From: Pseudomonas frederiksbergensis | GTDB lineage: Bacteria > Pseudomonadota > Gammaproteobacteria > Pseudomonadales > Pseudomonadaceae | Length of the DNA: 64,000 nt | Direction of reading: 5' to 3' | NCBI RefSeq assembly: GCF_001874645.1 | Contig: NZ_CP017886.1 | Span: 5,632,501-5,696,500, forward strand | Made by a program: the position numbers and the translations under genes | Shown: piece after piece, positions 37,545 through 48,207 of the stretch | Layout: every line of letters starts with the position of its first letter | How positions within the stretch are numbered: the stretch's first letter is position 1 | Notes under the pieces: generated by a model | Database searches by the model: none | What the model saw: only the letters and a program-made list of their open reading frames with translations | Told to the model about the DNA's origin: nothing

Positions 37545-37862
37545 ATGAGTGAGTTCGTCAAGGTCGCCTGCGTGGGTGATATCGAACCGGGTAACGGCAT
37601 AACCGTTAACCTTGAGGGCACGCCTGTCGCACTGTTCAATGTCGATGGCCGGTATTTCGCCATCCACAACACCTGCCCACACGAAGACGGCTCGCTGGGG
37701 GAGGGAATACTGTGCGACAACGTGGTGATCTGCCCGGTTCACGCCTACGAGTTCGACGTGACCAGCGGCGAGTGCCTCACAGAACCGGCTTATCGAGTCG
37801 AGCAATTTGAGGTCCGGGTGGACGGCAACGACATCCTGTTACGGCAATCGTCGGATGTTTGA
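37545..37862 (+). CDS. Rieske [2Fe-2S] ferredoxin heading the SUF operon
   Basis: A 105-residue single-domain Rieske protein. The cluster motifs CPHEDG (residues 45-50) and CPVHAYEF (residues 64-71) give the CxH...CxxH ligand set. It resembles the small ferredoxin subunits of non-haem iron oxygenases, but no oxygenase is encoded nearby. AGAGGGA before ATG 37545 decides the start over the ATG at 37521. The sufB start follows after 77 bp. In actinobacteria a similar ferredoxin gene lies inside suf operons, so an electron-donor role in cluster assembly is plausible. Confidence 0.87.
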   Translation: MSEFVKVACVGDIEPGNGITVNLEGTPVALFNVDGRYFAIHNTCPHEDGSLGEGILCDNVVICPVHAYEFDVTSGECLTEPAYRVEQFEVRVDGNDILLRQSSDV

Positions 37863-37939
37863 ACGTCGGGTCGCAAGGAATAGGGAAGGAGTATAGTTAA
37901 ACGATCACATCGTCCTGCCCAAAGCAGGAGGCATCAGCG

Positions 37940-39388
37940 ATGAGCACCGACAATGCCAGGATCCGCGAACTCAGCAACCGGGCCTACAAGTATGGCTTTG
38001 TCTCTGATTTTGAGAGCGACGCGGCCCCGCGCGGGCTCAACGAAGATGTCATCCGCCTGATCTCGGCGAAAAAGAACGAGCCGCAATGGCTGCTGGACTG
38101 GCGCCTGAAGGCGTATCGCCACTGGCTATTGATGCGCGAGCCCACCTGGCAGAACGTCCACTTCGATCCCATCGACTACCAGGACATCATCTATTACTCG
38201 GCGCCCAAGCCGAAAACGCCGGGGCCCAATAGTCTTGACGAGGTCGATCCCGAGCTGCGCGAGATGTTTGGCAAACTCGGCATCTCGCTCGCCGAGCAGG
38301 AGCGCCTGACTGGTGTGGCGGTGGATGCGGTGGTCGATTCGGTCTCGGTGGCGACCACCTTCAAGCACAAACTCGCTGAGGTTGGCGTGATTTTCTGCTC
38401 CTTCTCCGAGGCCGTGCAGAACCATCCGGAACTGGTGCGCAAATACCTTGGTTCGGTCGTGCCCTACAGCGACAACTTCTTCGCCACACTGAACTCGGCG
38501 GTGTTTTCCGATGGCTCTTTCTGCTACGTGCCCAAGGGCGTGCGCTGCCCGATGGAACTGTCGACGTATTTTCGCATCAATGCCGCGGACACCGGCCAGT
38601 TCGAGCGCACGCTGATCGTCGCTGAGGAGGGCGCCTACGTGAGCTACCTCGAAGGCTGCACCGCACCGATGCGCGACAATAATCAGCTGCATGCGGCGGT
38701 GGTCGAGCTGGTCGCGCTGGATAACGCCCAGATCAAGTACGCCACGGTGCAGAACTGGTACCCGGGCGATGCGCAAGGACGCGGCGGTATCTTCAATTTC
38801 GTCACCAAACGCGGCAAGTGCGCAGGTGCGCACTCAAAGATTTCCTGGACTCAGGTCGAAACCGGCTCCGCGATCACCTGGAAGTATCCGGGGGTGATTC
38901 TCCAGGGTGATTATTCGGTCGGCGAGTTCTATTCGGTCGCGATGACGGCCAATTACCAGCAGGCGGACACCGGCACCAAGATGATCCACATCGGCCGGCA
39001 CACGCGCAGCACCATCCTCTCCAAGGGAATTTCTACCGGTCATGGCCAGAACACCTACCGCGGCCTGGTGAAAATCCAGAAAGCCGCGACCGGTGCGCGC
39101 AACCATACGCAGTGTGACTCGCTGCTGCTGGGCAGCCAGTGTGGCGCGCACACGTTTCCTTATATCGACGTGAAGAACCCCAGCGCCCAGGTCGAGCATG
39201 AGGCCTCGACCTCGAAGATCAGCGACGAGCAGCTCTTTTACTGCCGACAGCGCGGCATCAGCGCGGAGGACGCGGTGCCGATGATCGTCAACGGCTTCTG
39301 TCGCGAGGTGCTGAAAGAACTGCCGATGGAGTTCGCGGTAGAAGCCCAGAAACTGCTGGGTGTGAGCCTGGAGGGCTGCGTGGGCTGA
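37940..39388 (+). CDS. sufB: Fe-S cluster assembly scaffold SufB
   Basis: A 482-residue SufB of normal length. The central beta-helix core carries [20 protein letters not shown] and [22 protein letters not shown], and near the C-terminus [23 protein letters not shown] holds the conserved Cys used for cluster assembly with SufC and SufD. The C-terminal [23 protein letters not shown] segment is diagnostic. It forms the SufBC2D scaffold in the cytoplasm. AGGAGG precedes the ATG. It is first of six closely packed suf genes. Confidence 0.95.
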   Translation: MSTDNARIRELSNRAYKYGFVSDFESDAAPRGLNEDVIRLISAKKNEPQWLLDWRLKAYRHWLLMREPTWQNVHFDPIDYQDIIYYSAPKPKTPGPNSLDEVDPELREMFGKLGISLAEQERLTGVAVDAVVDSVSVATTFKHKLAEVGVIFCSFSEAVQNHPELVRKYLGSVVPYSDNFFATLNSAVFSDGSFCYVPKGVRCPMELSTYFRINAADTGQFERTLIVAEEGAYVSYLEGCTAPMRDNNQLHAAVVELVALDNAQIKYATVQNWYPGDAQGRGGIFNFVTKRGKCAGAHSKISWTQVETGSAITWKYPGVILQGDYSVGEFYSVAMTANYQQADTGTKMIHIGRHTRSTILSKGISTGHGQNTYRGLVKIQKAATGARNHTQCDSLLLGSQCGAHTFPYIDVKNPSAQVEHEASTSKISDEQLFYCRQRGISAEDAVPMIVNGFCREVLKELPMEFAVEAQKLLGVSLEGCVG

Positions 39389-39403
39389 GGCCCGGGGTGG
39401 AGC

Positions 39404-40168
39404 ATGCTTGAGATCAACAATCTGCACGCCAGTGTCGAAGGCCGTGAAATCCTGCGGGGCATCACGCTGCGGGTTGAAGCGGGCGAGGTGCACGCGATCA
39501 TGGGGCCGAATGGCTCCGGCAAAAGCACGCTGGCCCAGGTCCTCGCGGGCCTTGAGACTTACGAGGTCAGCGGCGAGGTGCTCTATGACGGCCAGAACCT
39601 GCTCGCCATGACGCCGGAAGCGCGGGCGGTCGCGGGGATTTTCCTGGCGTTTCAGTACCCGGTTGAAATCCCCGGCGTCGGCAACCTCTACTTTCTGCGC
39701 ACGGCCCTCAACGCCGTGCGCAAGCAGCGCGGGCTGGAGGAGCTCGATGCGCTGGATTTCCTGGCGCTCGCCAAGGAGCGCATGGCGCTGGTCGAGATGG
39801 ATCAGCGCTTCATGAACCGCTCGGTGAACGTGGACTTCTCGGGTGGCGAGAAGAAGCGCAACGAAATTTTCCAGATGGCGATTCTCGAACCCAGGCTGGC
39901 GATCCTCGATGAGACCGACTCGGGCCTCGACATCGACGCGCTGCGAATCGTTGCGGCCGGCGTCAACGCGCTGCGGAGCAAGGACCGCGCACTGCTGGTG
40001 ATCACCCACTATCAACGATTGCTCGATTACATCGTCCCGGATCGCGTGCACGTCATGGCCAACGGCCGGATCGTCCAGTCCGGCGGCAAGGCGCTGGCTG
40101 TCGAGCTGGAAAAACACGGCTATGCGAGCTATGAGCAGGACTCTGCCGCGCCCGGAGCCAGGCCATGA
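39404..40168 (+). CDS. sufC: Fe-S assembly ATPase SufC
   Basis: A 254-residue ABC-type ATPase. Walker [10 protein letters not shown] (residues 35-43), the SufC signature [14 protein letters not shown] and Walker [17 protein letters not shown] are present. It drives conformational change of SufB-SufD during cluster assembly. It starts 15 bp after sufB and overlaps sufD by ATGA. Confidence 0.95.
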   Translation: MLEINNLHASVEGREILRGITLRVEAGEVHAIMGPNGSGKSTLAQVLAGLETYEVSGEVLYDGQNLLAMTPEARAVAGIFLAFQYPVEIPGVGNLYFLRTALNAVRKQRGLEELDALDFLALAKERMALVEMDQRFMNRSVNVDFSGGEKKRNEIFQMAILEPRLAILDETDSGLDIDALRIVAAGVNALRSKDRALLVITHYQRLLDYIVPDRVHVMANGRIVQSGGKALAVELEKHGYASYEQDSAAPGARP

Positions 40169-41475
40169 ACACCGCGGCGTTCCTCGCGCAGCTCACCCCC
40201 AGCGCTGACGTTCGGCATCCTGCCTGGCTGCACGCGTTGCGTCGCGCAGCGTTGCAGTGGGTGACCGACCAAGGCTTTCCCACGGCCAAGGACGAAGCCT
40301 GGAAGCACACGCGAGTCGCGCCGATCCTGGAAGTCCCTTTCCAGCCAGCCAGGCCGGGCGCGAGTCGGGACCTGTCCGCGACCAGCGTCGAACGACTTGC
40401 CGGCGACTACGGCAGCGTGCGACTGGTCTTCGTCAACGGTTATTTCGCCGCTGAACTGTCGGTTCTTGAAGGGCTGCCTCCAGGCACCCAGGTGTGCCCT
40501 TTTGCGACACTGCTGAGCGCCGACAACGGGGTGCTCGAAAGCCTGTTCGCACATGCGTTTCGCTCACAGCCGCAAGCCTTTCCGGCGCTGAATGCGGCGC
40601 TCGCCGAGGACGGGGCGTGGGTGCAGATACCTGCCCACACGACGGTCGAAGCACCGATCCATCTGGTGTTCCTCTCGGCGCCGGGCGTCACGCCGCAGGT
40701 GGCACATCCGCGCGTCCTGGTGCGGGTGGGGGCAGGGAGCCGGGCGATCGTGGTGGAAAGCCACGTCGGCAGTGGGGATGAGGTCTACCTGAGTAACGCT
40801 GTCAGCGAGGTGGTGCTCGACGCGGACGCTGTACTTGAATATTACACGGTGCAGAACGAGAGCACGGCGGCGTTCCATGTCGCGCTGCTCAGCGTGCGCC
40901 AGGCTCAGGGCAGTCACTTCGCTTCGCACTCTTTTGCACTGGGCGCGACGCTGGCGCGGCAGGAGGTGCGCGTTGTACTCGAAGGCCCCGGCGCGGAGGT
41001 CGCGCTGAACGGTCTGTACCTGCCACAAGGCCAGCAGCACCTGGACAACCAGACGACCATCGAGCATCTGGCACCGCGTTGCACCAGCCGCGAACTCTAT
41101 AAGGGCGTGATCGATGATCGTGGGCATGCGGTCTTTGACGGGCGGATCATCGTGCGACCGGGTGCGATGAAGACCGATGCCAGCCAGACCAACAAGAATC
41201 TGTTGTTGGCGACGTCGGCCCAGGTCAACACCCAGCCACGGCTGGAGATCTTCGCCGATGACGTCAAGTGCGCTCACGGTGCCGCCGTTGGCCAACTGGA
41301 TGAGCAGGCTATTTTCTATCTGCGCTCACGGGGAATTGCGCTGGCGGCGGCGCGATCGGTGCTGATCTTTGCGTTTGTCAGCGAAATGCTTGAGCTCATC
41401 CGGCTGGAGCCGCTGCGTGAGCAGGTGGAGCGACGGGTCGCCGCGCAATTGCGGGGGCGGGAGGTGTCGGCATGA
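40165..41475 (+). CDS. sufD: Fe-S assembly scaffold SufD
   Basis: A 436-residue SufD. The C-terminal part shows the shared SufB/SufD beta-helix: [46 protein letters not shown] and the conserved His in [25 protein letters not shown]. The N-terminal 150 residues are helical and divergent, as usual. It is ATGA-coupled to sufC and to sufS. Confidence 0.93.
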   Translation: MNTAAFLAQLTPSADVRHPAWLHALRRAALQWVTDQGFPTAKDEAWKHTRVAPILEVPFQPARPGASRDLSATSVERLAGDYGSVRLVFVNGYFAAELSVLEGLPPGTQVCPFATLLSADNGVLESLFAHAFRSQPQAFPALNAALAEDGAWVQIPAHTTVEAPIHLVFLSAPGVTPQVAHPRVLVRVGAGSRAIVVESHVGSGDEVYLSNAVSEVVLDADAVLEYYTVQNESTAAFHVALLSVRQAQGSHFASHSFALGATLARQEVRVVLEGPGAEVALNGLYLPQGQQHLDNQTTIEHLAPRCTSRELYKGVIDDRGHAVFDGRIIVRPGAMKTDASQTNKNLLLATSAQVNTQPRLEIFADDVKCAHGAAVGQLDEQAIFYLRSRGIALAAARSVLIFAFVSEMLELIRLEPLREQVERRVAAQLRGREVSA

Positions 41476-42746
41476 GTGACCTCGAAAACCGCCTTCAAGG
41501 GCTGTCAAAACCGCTCGACCTTGCGCCAGGCTACGATGTCGAACGTGTGCGTCAGGCGTTTCCGATCCTCGCGGAGATGATCTACGGCAAGCCGCTGATT
41601 TACCTCGACAGTGCCGCGACCAGCCAGAAGCCGCAGGCGGTCATCGATGCCATGTCGCACTTCTTTTTGAAGGAGAACGCCAACGTGCATCGTGGCGTGC
41701 ACTACCTCTCGGTGCGCGCCACCGAGGAGTATGAGAAGGCTCGGGCCAAGGTCCAGGGCTTCCTCAATGCCGAGCATGTCGAAGAGATCGTCTTCGTCCG
41801 CGGCACGACCGAAGCGGTCAATCTCGTGGCGCAAACCTACGGCAAGACTCAGGTTCATGCCGGTGACGAGGTGCTGATCACTGCGATGGAGCACCATTCG
41901 AATATCGTGCCTTGGCAGATGCTCTGCGAGCAGACCGGTGCCCGGCTGCGGGTGGCGCCTATCAACGACGCTGGCGAACTGCTGCTCGATGAGCTGAAAC
42001 GGCTGATCGGACCCAGGACCCGGCTGGTGGCGGTCACTCATGTCTCAAATGTGCTGGGCACCCTCAATCCGATCCGGCGCATTGTCGAACTGGCCCACGC
42101 CCAAGGCGTACGCGTGTTGGTCGACGGTGCCCAGGCGGCGCCTCACCTCAAGGTCGACGTGCGAGCACTAGGCTGTGACTTTTATGCGCTGTCGGGCCAC
42201 AAGATGTACGGCCCCACCGGCATCGGCGTGCTCTACGGTCGGCACGAACTGCTCGAAAGCATGCCGCCCTATCAGGGCGGCGGCGACATGATCCTCTCGG
42301 TCAGCTTCGAGAAGACCGTCTACAACAAGCCACCGTACAAGTTTGAAGCGGGGACGCCGAACATGGCCGGCGCTATCGGCCTCGGCGCGGCGATCGACTT
42401 TCTCGCTGAACTGGGGCCAGAGGCCGTTGCTGCCCACGAGCAGGGCGTGCTGACCTACGCAACGAAGGCGCTGATGACGGTGCCCGACCTCAGGCTGATC
42501 GGTACGGCAGCGGAGAAAGTCGGCGTCCTCTCGTTTGTCCTCGAGGGCATCCACCCGCATGATATCGGTACCATTCTCGACCGCGAAGGGATCGCGATTC
42601 GCACCGGGCACCACTGCGCACAGCCCTTGATGAACCGTTTTGGTGTGGCCGCCACGGCGCGCGCCTCGCTCGGCTGCTACAGCACCGAGCGCGATATCGA
42701 TGCGCTGGTGGCAGGTCTGGCCAAGGTTCAGGAGGTGTTCCGATGA
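41472..42746 (+). CDS. sufS: Cysteine desulfurase SufS
   Basis: A 424-residue PLP enzyme of the SufS (group II) type. LDSAATSQKP near the N-terminus, EHHSNIVPWQ, the PLP lysine in LSGHKMYGPTGIGVLYG (about residue 241) and the active-site Cys in RTGHHCAQPLMNRFG (about residue 382, short loop of SufS) are seen. It removes sulphur from L-cysteine and passes the persulphide to SufU, encoded next with ATGA overlap. Confidence 0.95.
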   Translation: MSDLENRLQGLSKPLDLAPGYDVERVRQAFPILAEMIYGKPLIYLDSAATSQKPQAVIDAMSHFFLKENANVHRGVHYLSVRATEEYEKARAKVQGFLNAEHVEEIVFVRGTTEAVNLVAQTYGKTQVHAGDEVLITAMEHHSNIVPWQMLCEQTGARLRVAPINDAGELLLDELKRLIGPRTRLVAVTHVSNVLGTLNPIRRIVELAHAQGVRVLVDGAQAAPHLKVDVRALGCDFYALSGHKMYGPTGIGVLYGRHELLESMPPYQGGGDMILSVSFEKTVYNKPPYKFEAGTPNMAGAIGLGAAIDFLAELGPEAVAAHEQGVLTYATKALMTVPDLRLIGTAAEKVGVLSFVLEGIHPHDIGTILDREGIAIRTGHHCAQPLMNRFGVAATARASLGCYSTERDIDALVAGLAKVQEVFR

Positions 42747-43201
42747 GCCACGATGAGCTGCGCGATCTTTACCAGGACGTCGTCATCGACCACGGCAAGC
42801 GGCCGCGTAACTTCCGCCAGATCGAGGACGCTACCTGTATGGCGGAAGGCTTCAATCCGCTGTGCGGCGATCAGCTCAGGATTTACCTCAAGCTTGCGGA
42901 CGGCGTGATCGAGGACATCAGCTTTCAGGGGGCCGGCTGCGCCATCTCCCAAGCCTCGGCTTCCCTGATGACCCTGGCGGTGAAGGGGAAAAAGCCGGAG
43001 GAAGCGCAGGCACTCTTTGTCCGTGTGCATACGTTGCTCACCGAAGGGCCAAACGCCCAGGTGACGCCCGTTGAGCTCGGTAAACTCGCGGTGCTTTCGG
43101 GTGTCTGGGAGTTTCCGGTACGGATCAAGTGCGCCACCCTGGCCTGGTACACATTGCGCAGTGCCCTCGAAGGCGATCGCTCACAGGTCTCGACGGAGTA
43201 A
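42743..43201 (+). CDS. sufU: Sulphur-transfer protein SufU
   Basis: A 152-residue SufU. The three zinc-binding cysteines and the Asp between them are visible: NPLCGDQ (about residues 38-44), GAGCAIS and IKCATL. SufU accepts persulphide from SufS by a zinc-ligand swap. Presence of SufU instead of SufE marks this as the SufBCDSU type commonest in Gram-positive bacteria. Confidence 0.93.
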   Translation: MSHDELRDLYQDVVIDHGKRPRNFRQIEDATCMAEGFNPLCGDQLRIYLKLADGVIEDISFQGAGCAISQASASLMTLAVKGKKPEEAQALFVRVHTLLTEGPNAQVTPVELGKLAVLSGVWEFPVRIKCATLAWYTLRSALEGDRSQVSTE

Positions 43202-43207
43202 TCAGCC

Positions 43208-43621
43208 ATGGCAGCCCAATTCCCCATCCCCGGTATTCACCTCAGCGACTCGGCGCGAAAAGGCTTGCTCGATGCCCCGGCGGGCGGCCAACCGGCGATC
43301 AGCGGCGCCTTCGACATCCAGCAGGTGCTCGACCTGTTGCGCACCGTCTACGACCCGGAGATTCCGGTCAACGTGGTCGATCTCGGGCTAATCTACCAAT
43401 GCGAAGCCCGGCCGATTGCCGATGGCGGTCAGCGAGTCGCGATCAAAATGTCCATGACCGCACCCGGGTGCGGAATGGGCGACGTGCTCAAAGAAGAGGC
43501 ACGTGCCAAGGTCCAGACCCTTCCGGGGGTCAGCCAGGTCGAGATCGAGATCGTCTGGGAACCGCCCTGGGATCAAAGTCGTATGTCCGAGGCGGCGCGT
43601 TTGCAATTAGGGCTGCTCTGA
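43208..43621 (+). CDS. sufT: SufT (MIP18/DUF59 family Fe-S maturation factor)
   Basis: A 137-residue protein with the DUF59 core TVYDPEIPVNVVDLGLIY (about residues 44-61) and the reactive-Cys loop MTAPGCGMGDVL. It has a 35-residue N-terminal extension as in SufT. SufT helps load clusters into client proteins. It follows sufU by 6 bp, the order seen in actinobacterial suf operons. Confidence 0.9.
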   Translation: MAAQFPIPGIHLSDSARKGLLDAPAGGQPAISGAFDIQQVLDLLRTVYDPEIPVNVVDLGLIYQCEARPIADGGQRVAIKMSMTAPGCGMGDVLKEEARAKVQTLPGVSQVEIEIVWEPPWDQSRMSEAARLQLGLL

Positions 43622-43645
43622 GGAGCCCGGTGAGAGGAGACAAAG

Positions 43646-43993
43646 ATGGACAGCAAGAGCGATCACAACCCGTACACGTACCAACGCCTGAAACATCAAT
43701 ACCCTGATTATTTTGAGGCGATGGATGCCTTGGGTGCAGCGGTGCGTCATGCCGGCCCGCTGGACGAGAAAATCATCCAGCTGATTCAACTCGGTGCCGC
43801 GGCGGCCATCCGCTCGGAAGGCGCAGTGCACAGTCATACCAGGCGGGCACTGGCAGCCGGTGCGACGATGGAACAGATCCATCACGCACTGATATCACTG
43901 ACGAGCACGATCGGTTTTCCGACGGTCATTGCGGCCATGAGTTGGGCGGACGATGTGATCGGGAAAGGAGGCAATGCTGTGCCTGAGTCCTGA
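43646..43993 (+). CDS. Carboxymuconolactone decarboxylase-family protein (AhpD-like)
   Basis: A 115-residue protein with the CMD fold. The helix containing LIQLGAAAAIRSEGAVHSHTRRALAAGATMEQIHHAL has the place of the AhpD catalytic pair, but the usual CxxC cysteines are absent (EGAVHSH), so disulphide reductase activity is not expected. GAGGAGAC before the ATG. It ends the suf run 24 bp after sufT. Role unknown. Confidence 0.82.
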   Translation: MDSKSDHNPYTYQRLKHQYPDYFEAMDALGAAVRHAGPLDEKIIQLIQLGAAAAIRSEGAVHSHTRRALAAGATMEQIHHALISLTSTIGFPTVIAAMSWADDVIGKGGNAVPES

Positions 43994-44110
43994 GTCCTGA
44001 GTCCCGGATTAGCGCTGACAGCCTCAAGCGGATATCCACCACTGCGAGTACACCGCCGACGATCGGGTTTCGTTACATTCCGTGCAATCTTGACTAAAAT
44101 TTCACCTGTC

Positions 44111-44128
44111 GGCGGCTGTATCGCCGCC
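44111..44128 (+). promoter_or_regulatory. Hairpin in the leader of the formate dehydrogenase operon
   Basis: GGCGGC (44111-44116) and GCCGCC (44123-44128) form a six-pair stem with loop TGTATC in the 198-bp region before fdnG. A weak sigma-70-like pair, TTACAT and TAAAAT with a 16-bp spacer, lies just upstream around 44070-44100. It could be a regulatory leader structure; there is no T-run, so it is not a clear terminator. Confidence 0.3.
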
Positions 44129-44191
44129 GCCGTGATCGTCCAGGATTTCCCGGCCACGTTCCGGGTAACTTCACCTGATCAGGAGTGCACG

Positions 44192-47100
44192 ATGGACCTC
44201 AACCGTCGTCAGTTCTTCAAGGTCGCCGCTATCGGCCTTGGAGGCTCCAGCCTGGCCGCGCTGGGCATGGCACCAGCGCCAGCCTTCGCCGAACAAGTCC
44301 GCCACTTCAAGCTGGCCCATACCCATGAAACCCGTAATACCTGCCCCTACTGTTCGGTGGGTTGCGGCTTGATCATGTACAGCCAGGGCGATGCGGCCAA
44401 GAACGTCACCCAGAGCATCATCCACATCGAAGGTGACGCCGACCACCCGGTCAATCGCGGCACGCTGTGCCCCAAAGGTGCAGGCTTGCTGGACTTCGTC
44501 CATAGCCCCAGCCGGTTGCAATACCCGCAGGTGCGCAAGCCGGGCAGCACGGAGTGGACGCGGGTGTCCTGGGATGAAGCGCTGGATCGCATCGCCGACC
44601 TGATGAAGGCCGATCGCGATGCCCACTTCATCGAGAAGAACGCCCAGGGCCAGACGGTCAACCGCTGGCTTTCGGTCGGTTTTCTTGCGGCCTCGGCGTC
44701 CTCCAACGAGGCCGGTTACATGACCCACAAGGTCGTTCGCAGTCTGGGCATGCTGGGGTTCGATAACCAGGCACGTGTCTGACATGGCCCGACGGTGGCA
44801 AGTCTTGCCCCAACGTATGGCCGTGGCGCGATGACCAACCACTGGACCGATATCGCCAACGCGAATCTGGTCCTGGTCATGGGCGGTAATGCCGCCGAAG
44901 CCCACCCTTGTGGCTTTAAATGGGTGACCGAAGCCAAAGCGCACAATCAGGCGCGACTGATTGTGATCGACCCACGCTTCACCCGTACCGCCTCGGTGGC
45001 CGACTATTACGCACCGATTCGCACGGGCACCGACATCGCCTTCATGGGCGGTTTGATCAACTATTTGCTCACTGAAAACAAAATCCAGCATGAGTACGTG
45101 CACGCCTATACGGACGTGTCGTTCATCGTCAAGGCCGACTTTGGCTTCGAGGACGGGCTGTTTACCGGCTACGACGCGACCAAGCGCACCTACAGCGACA
45201 AGTCCAGTTGGGGCTATGAAATCGGCGAGGACGGTTTCGCCAAAGTCGACCCGTCCCTGCTACACCCGCGTTGCGTCTACCAGCTGATGAAGCAGCACTA
45301 CAGCCGCTACACTCTGGAGCTGACCAGCCAGATCTGTGGCATGCCGCAAGACGCCATGCAGAAGATCTGGGAAGAGATCGCCACCTGCTCGCAACCGGGC
45401 AAGACCATGACGATCCTCTATGCCCTGGGCTGGACCCAGCATTCGACCGGCTCGCAGATGATTCGCAGCGCGGCCATGGTGCAGCTGCTGCTGGGCAACG
45501 TCGGCATGCCGGGCGGGGGCGTCAATGCCCTGCGCGGGCACTCCAACATCCAGGGGCTGACCGACCTCGGGCTGCTGTCGAACCTGCTGCCCGGCTATCT
45601 CACCTTGCCGGGCGATGCCGAACAGGACTACGACACCTACATTGCCAAGCGTGCGCTCAAGCCACTTCGGCCCGGGCAGCTGTCTTACTGGCAGAACTAC
45701 GGCAAGTTCCACGTCAGCCTGATGAAGGCCTGGTACGGCGCCAACGCCACCGCCGACAATCACTGGGGTTACGACTGGTTGCCGAAGCTCGACATCCCCG
45801 GCTACGACATTTTGAAAGTGTTCGACATGATGTCCAGCGGGCAGGTCAACGGTTATGTCTGCCAGGGCTTCAATCCCATCGCCGCCTTGCCCGACAAGAA
45901 CCGTGTGATGGCCGCGCTGGCCAAACTCAAGTGGCTGGTGGTGATGGACCCGCTAGCCACCGAGACCTCGGAATTCTGGCGCAATGTCGGGCCTTACAAC
46001 GATGTCGAAACGGCTGGCATCCAGACCGAAGTCATCCGCCTGCCCACCACCTGCTTCGCCGAAGAGGACGGCTCACTGGTCAATAGCGGCCGCTGGCTGC
46101 AATGGCACTGGAAGGGCGCCGATGGCCCGGGGCAAGCGCGCACCGACATCAAGATCATGAGCGAGCTGTTCATCCGCTTGCGTCAGCGCTACCAGGCCAA
46201 CGGCGGTGCCTTCGCCGAGCCGATTCTCAAGCTCAGTTGGCCCTACAAGGTGCCTGACGATCCGACACCGGAAGAGATTGCCAAGGAGTTCAACGGCTAC
46301 GCGATTGCCGACGTCACCGACGCCACGGGCGCGACGCTCAAGGCCGGGCAACAATTGTCCGGTTTCGCCCAGCTCAAGGACGACGGCAGCACGGCGTCGG
46401 GCTGCTGGATCTTCTGCGGCAGCTGGACCGAGCAGGGCAACCAGATGGCCCGCCGTGACAACAGCGACCCTTTCGGGATGAAGCAGAACCTCGGGTGGGC
46501 CTGGGCCTGGCCGATGAACCGGCGCATTCTCTACAACCGCGCCTCGGCCGATACGAAGGGACAACCCTGGGATCCGAAAAAGCGCCTGGTGTGGTGGAAC
46601 GGCAAAGTCTGGGGCGGCACCGACGTGCCTGACTACAAGGCCGACGTGGCGCCGGAAGCGGGCATGAACCCGTTCATCATGAACCCTGAAGGGGTGGCGC
46701 GTTTCTTCGCCCTCGACAAGATGAACGAAGGGCCATTCCCGGAGCATTACGAACCGTTCGAAACGCCTATCGGCATCAACCCGCTGCACCCCAACAACAA
46801 GAAGGCGACCAGCAACCCGGCCGGGCGCATCTTCGATTCGGTCTGGGAGTCGCTCGGGACGGCGAAGGACTTTCCCTATGCCGCCACGAGCTACCGGCTG
46901 ACCGAGCACTTCCACTTCTGGACCAAGCATTGCCCCATCAATGCCATCACCCAGCCTGAGCAGTTCGTCGAAATTGGCGAAGTCCTCGCCAAGGAGAAGG
47001 GGATTGCCGCTGGCGACCGGGTGCGGGTCAGCTCCAAGCGCGGGCATATCGAGGCAGTGGCAGTGGTCACCAAGCGGATCCGTCCGCTGCAGGTCAATAA

Positions 47101-47257
47101 CCAGACGGTGCACCAGATTGGCATCCCCCTGCACTGGGGTTTCACCGGAGCTACCCGGCATGGCTACCTGACAAACACCCTGGTGCCATTCCTCGGTGAC
47201 GGTAATACACAGACCCCGGAATCCAAGTCATTCCTGGTCAACGTGGAGAAAATATGA
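44192..47257 (+). CDS. fdnG: Formate dehydrogenase-N alpha subunit, selenocysteine-containing
   Basis: A 1021-residue catalytic subunit read through an in-frame UGA (44780-44782) as selenocysteine 197, in the context NQARV-Sec-HGPTVA. It has a Tat signal (RRQFFK, residues 5-10), a 4Fe-4S motif CPYCSVGCG at 51-59, the molybdopterin-dinucleotide domains and the C-terminal [19 protein letters not shown] region. It oxidises formate in the periplasm and passes electrons to FdnH and FdnI. Length and Sec position match E. coli FdnG (Sec196). AGGAG precedes ATG 44192. The stop overlaps the next start. Confidence 0.95.
44780..44818 (+). promoter_or_regulatory. Bacterial SECIS element with recoded UGA
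   Basis: Directly after the UGA a stem-loop can be drawn with upper stem GGCA/TGCC and apical loop AGTCT (GGCAAGTCTTGCC, 44798-44810). This resembles the GGTCT loop of the E. coli fdhF and fdnG SECIS and is read by SelB. The distance from UGA to loop (about 20 nt) is that expected for bacteria. Confidence 0.8.
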
Positions 47258-48207
47258 TGGCCAACCAAGACATCATTGCCCGTTCGGCCACTACCACCTT
47301 GCCGCCCTCGGTACGTCAACAGGAGGAAGTCGCCAAGCTGATCGACACCACCAAATGCATCGGTTGCAAGGCGTGCCAGGTGGCCTGTTCGGAATGGAAT
47401 GAATTGCGCGACGAGGTCGGTCATATCCATGGAACCTACGACAACCCTCAGGACCTCAGCGCCGAGACCTGGACGTTGATGCGCTTCACCGAGCACGAAA
47501 CCGACGCCGGCAACCTCGAATGGCTGATCCGCAAGGATGGCTGCATGCATTGCGCCGAACCTGGCTGCCTCGCGGCGTGCCCAAGTCCCGGGGCGATCAT
47601 CAAGCACGCCAACGGCATTGTCGATTTCGACCAGGACCATTGCATCGGCTGCGGCTATTGCATCACCGGCTGCCCCTTCAACATTCCGCGTATTTCGCGC
47701 AAGGACCACAAGGCCTACAAGTGCACGCTGTGCTCGGACCGGGTGGCGGTCGGGCTGGAACCGGCGTGCGTCAAGACCTGCCCGACCGGCGCCATTGTGT
47801 TTGGCAGCAAAGAGGACATGAAAGAGCATGCCGCCGAACGCATCGTTGACCTCAAGTCACGGGGCTTCGACAACGCCGGTCTGTACGATCCAGCCGGAGT
47901 CGGCGGTACGCATGTGATGTACGTCCTGCACCACGCCGACCAGCCATCGTTGTACGCCGGCTTGCCGAACCAGCCGGTCATCAGTCCATTGGTAGGGCTG
48001 TGGAAAGGCGTGAGCAAACCCCTGGCGTTGTTGGCCATGGGGGCCGCGGTGCTGGCGGGATTCTTTCATTACGTACGCATCGGCCCGCAGCGCGTCGAGG
48101 AAGACGAACACCTGCCGGGCAAGGACCTCAGCGTGCACGAGGTCGACCCGACCGTGCATGTCTATGACCCGAACACGCCTGGATCGCAGGAGGGAAAACG
48201 ACCATGA
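47254..48207 (+). CDS. fdnH: Formate dehydrogenase-N beta subunit
   Basis: A 317-residue Fe-S protein with four ferredoxin-type clusters: [44 protein letters not shown] and [21 protein letters not shown]. One transmembrane helix lies near the C-terminus (about residues 255-280, [18 protein letters not shown]). It carries electrons from FdnG to the cytochrome subunit. Its ATG overlaps the fdnG stop (ATGA) and its own stop overlaps fdnI. Confidence 0.95.
   Translation: MMANQDIIARSATTTLPPSVRQQEEVAKLIDTTKCIGCKACQVACSEWNELRDEVGHIHGTYDNPQDLSAETWTLMRFTEHETDAGNLEWLIRKDGCMHCAEPGCLAACPSPGAIIKHANGIVDFDQDHCIGCGYCITGCPFNIPRISRKDHKAYKCTLCSDRVAVGLEPACVKTCPTGAIVFGSKEDMKEHAAERIVDLKSRGFDNAGLYDPAGVGGTHVMYVLHHADQPSLYAGLPNQPVISPLVGLWKGVSKPLALLAMGAAVLAGFFHYVRIGPQRVEEDEHLPGKDLSVHEVDPTVHVYDPNTPGSQEGKRP

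Noticed and set aside
44090..47257. Two ORFs (44090-44782 and 44795-47257) suggesting a broken formate dehydrogenase
   Set aside because: They are in the same frame, separated by one UGA at the known selenocysteine position with a SECIS hairpin; selABC are nearby.
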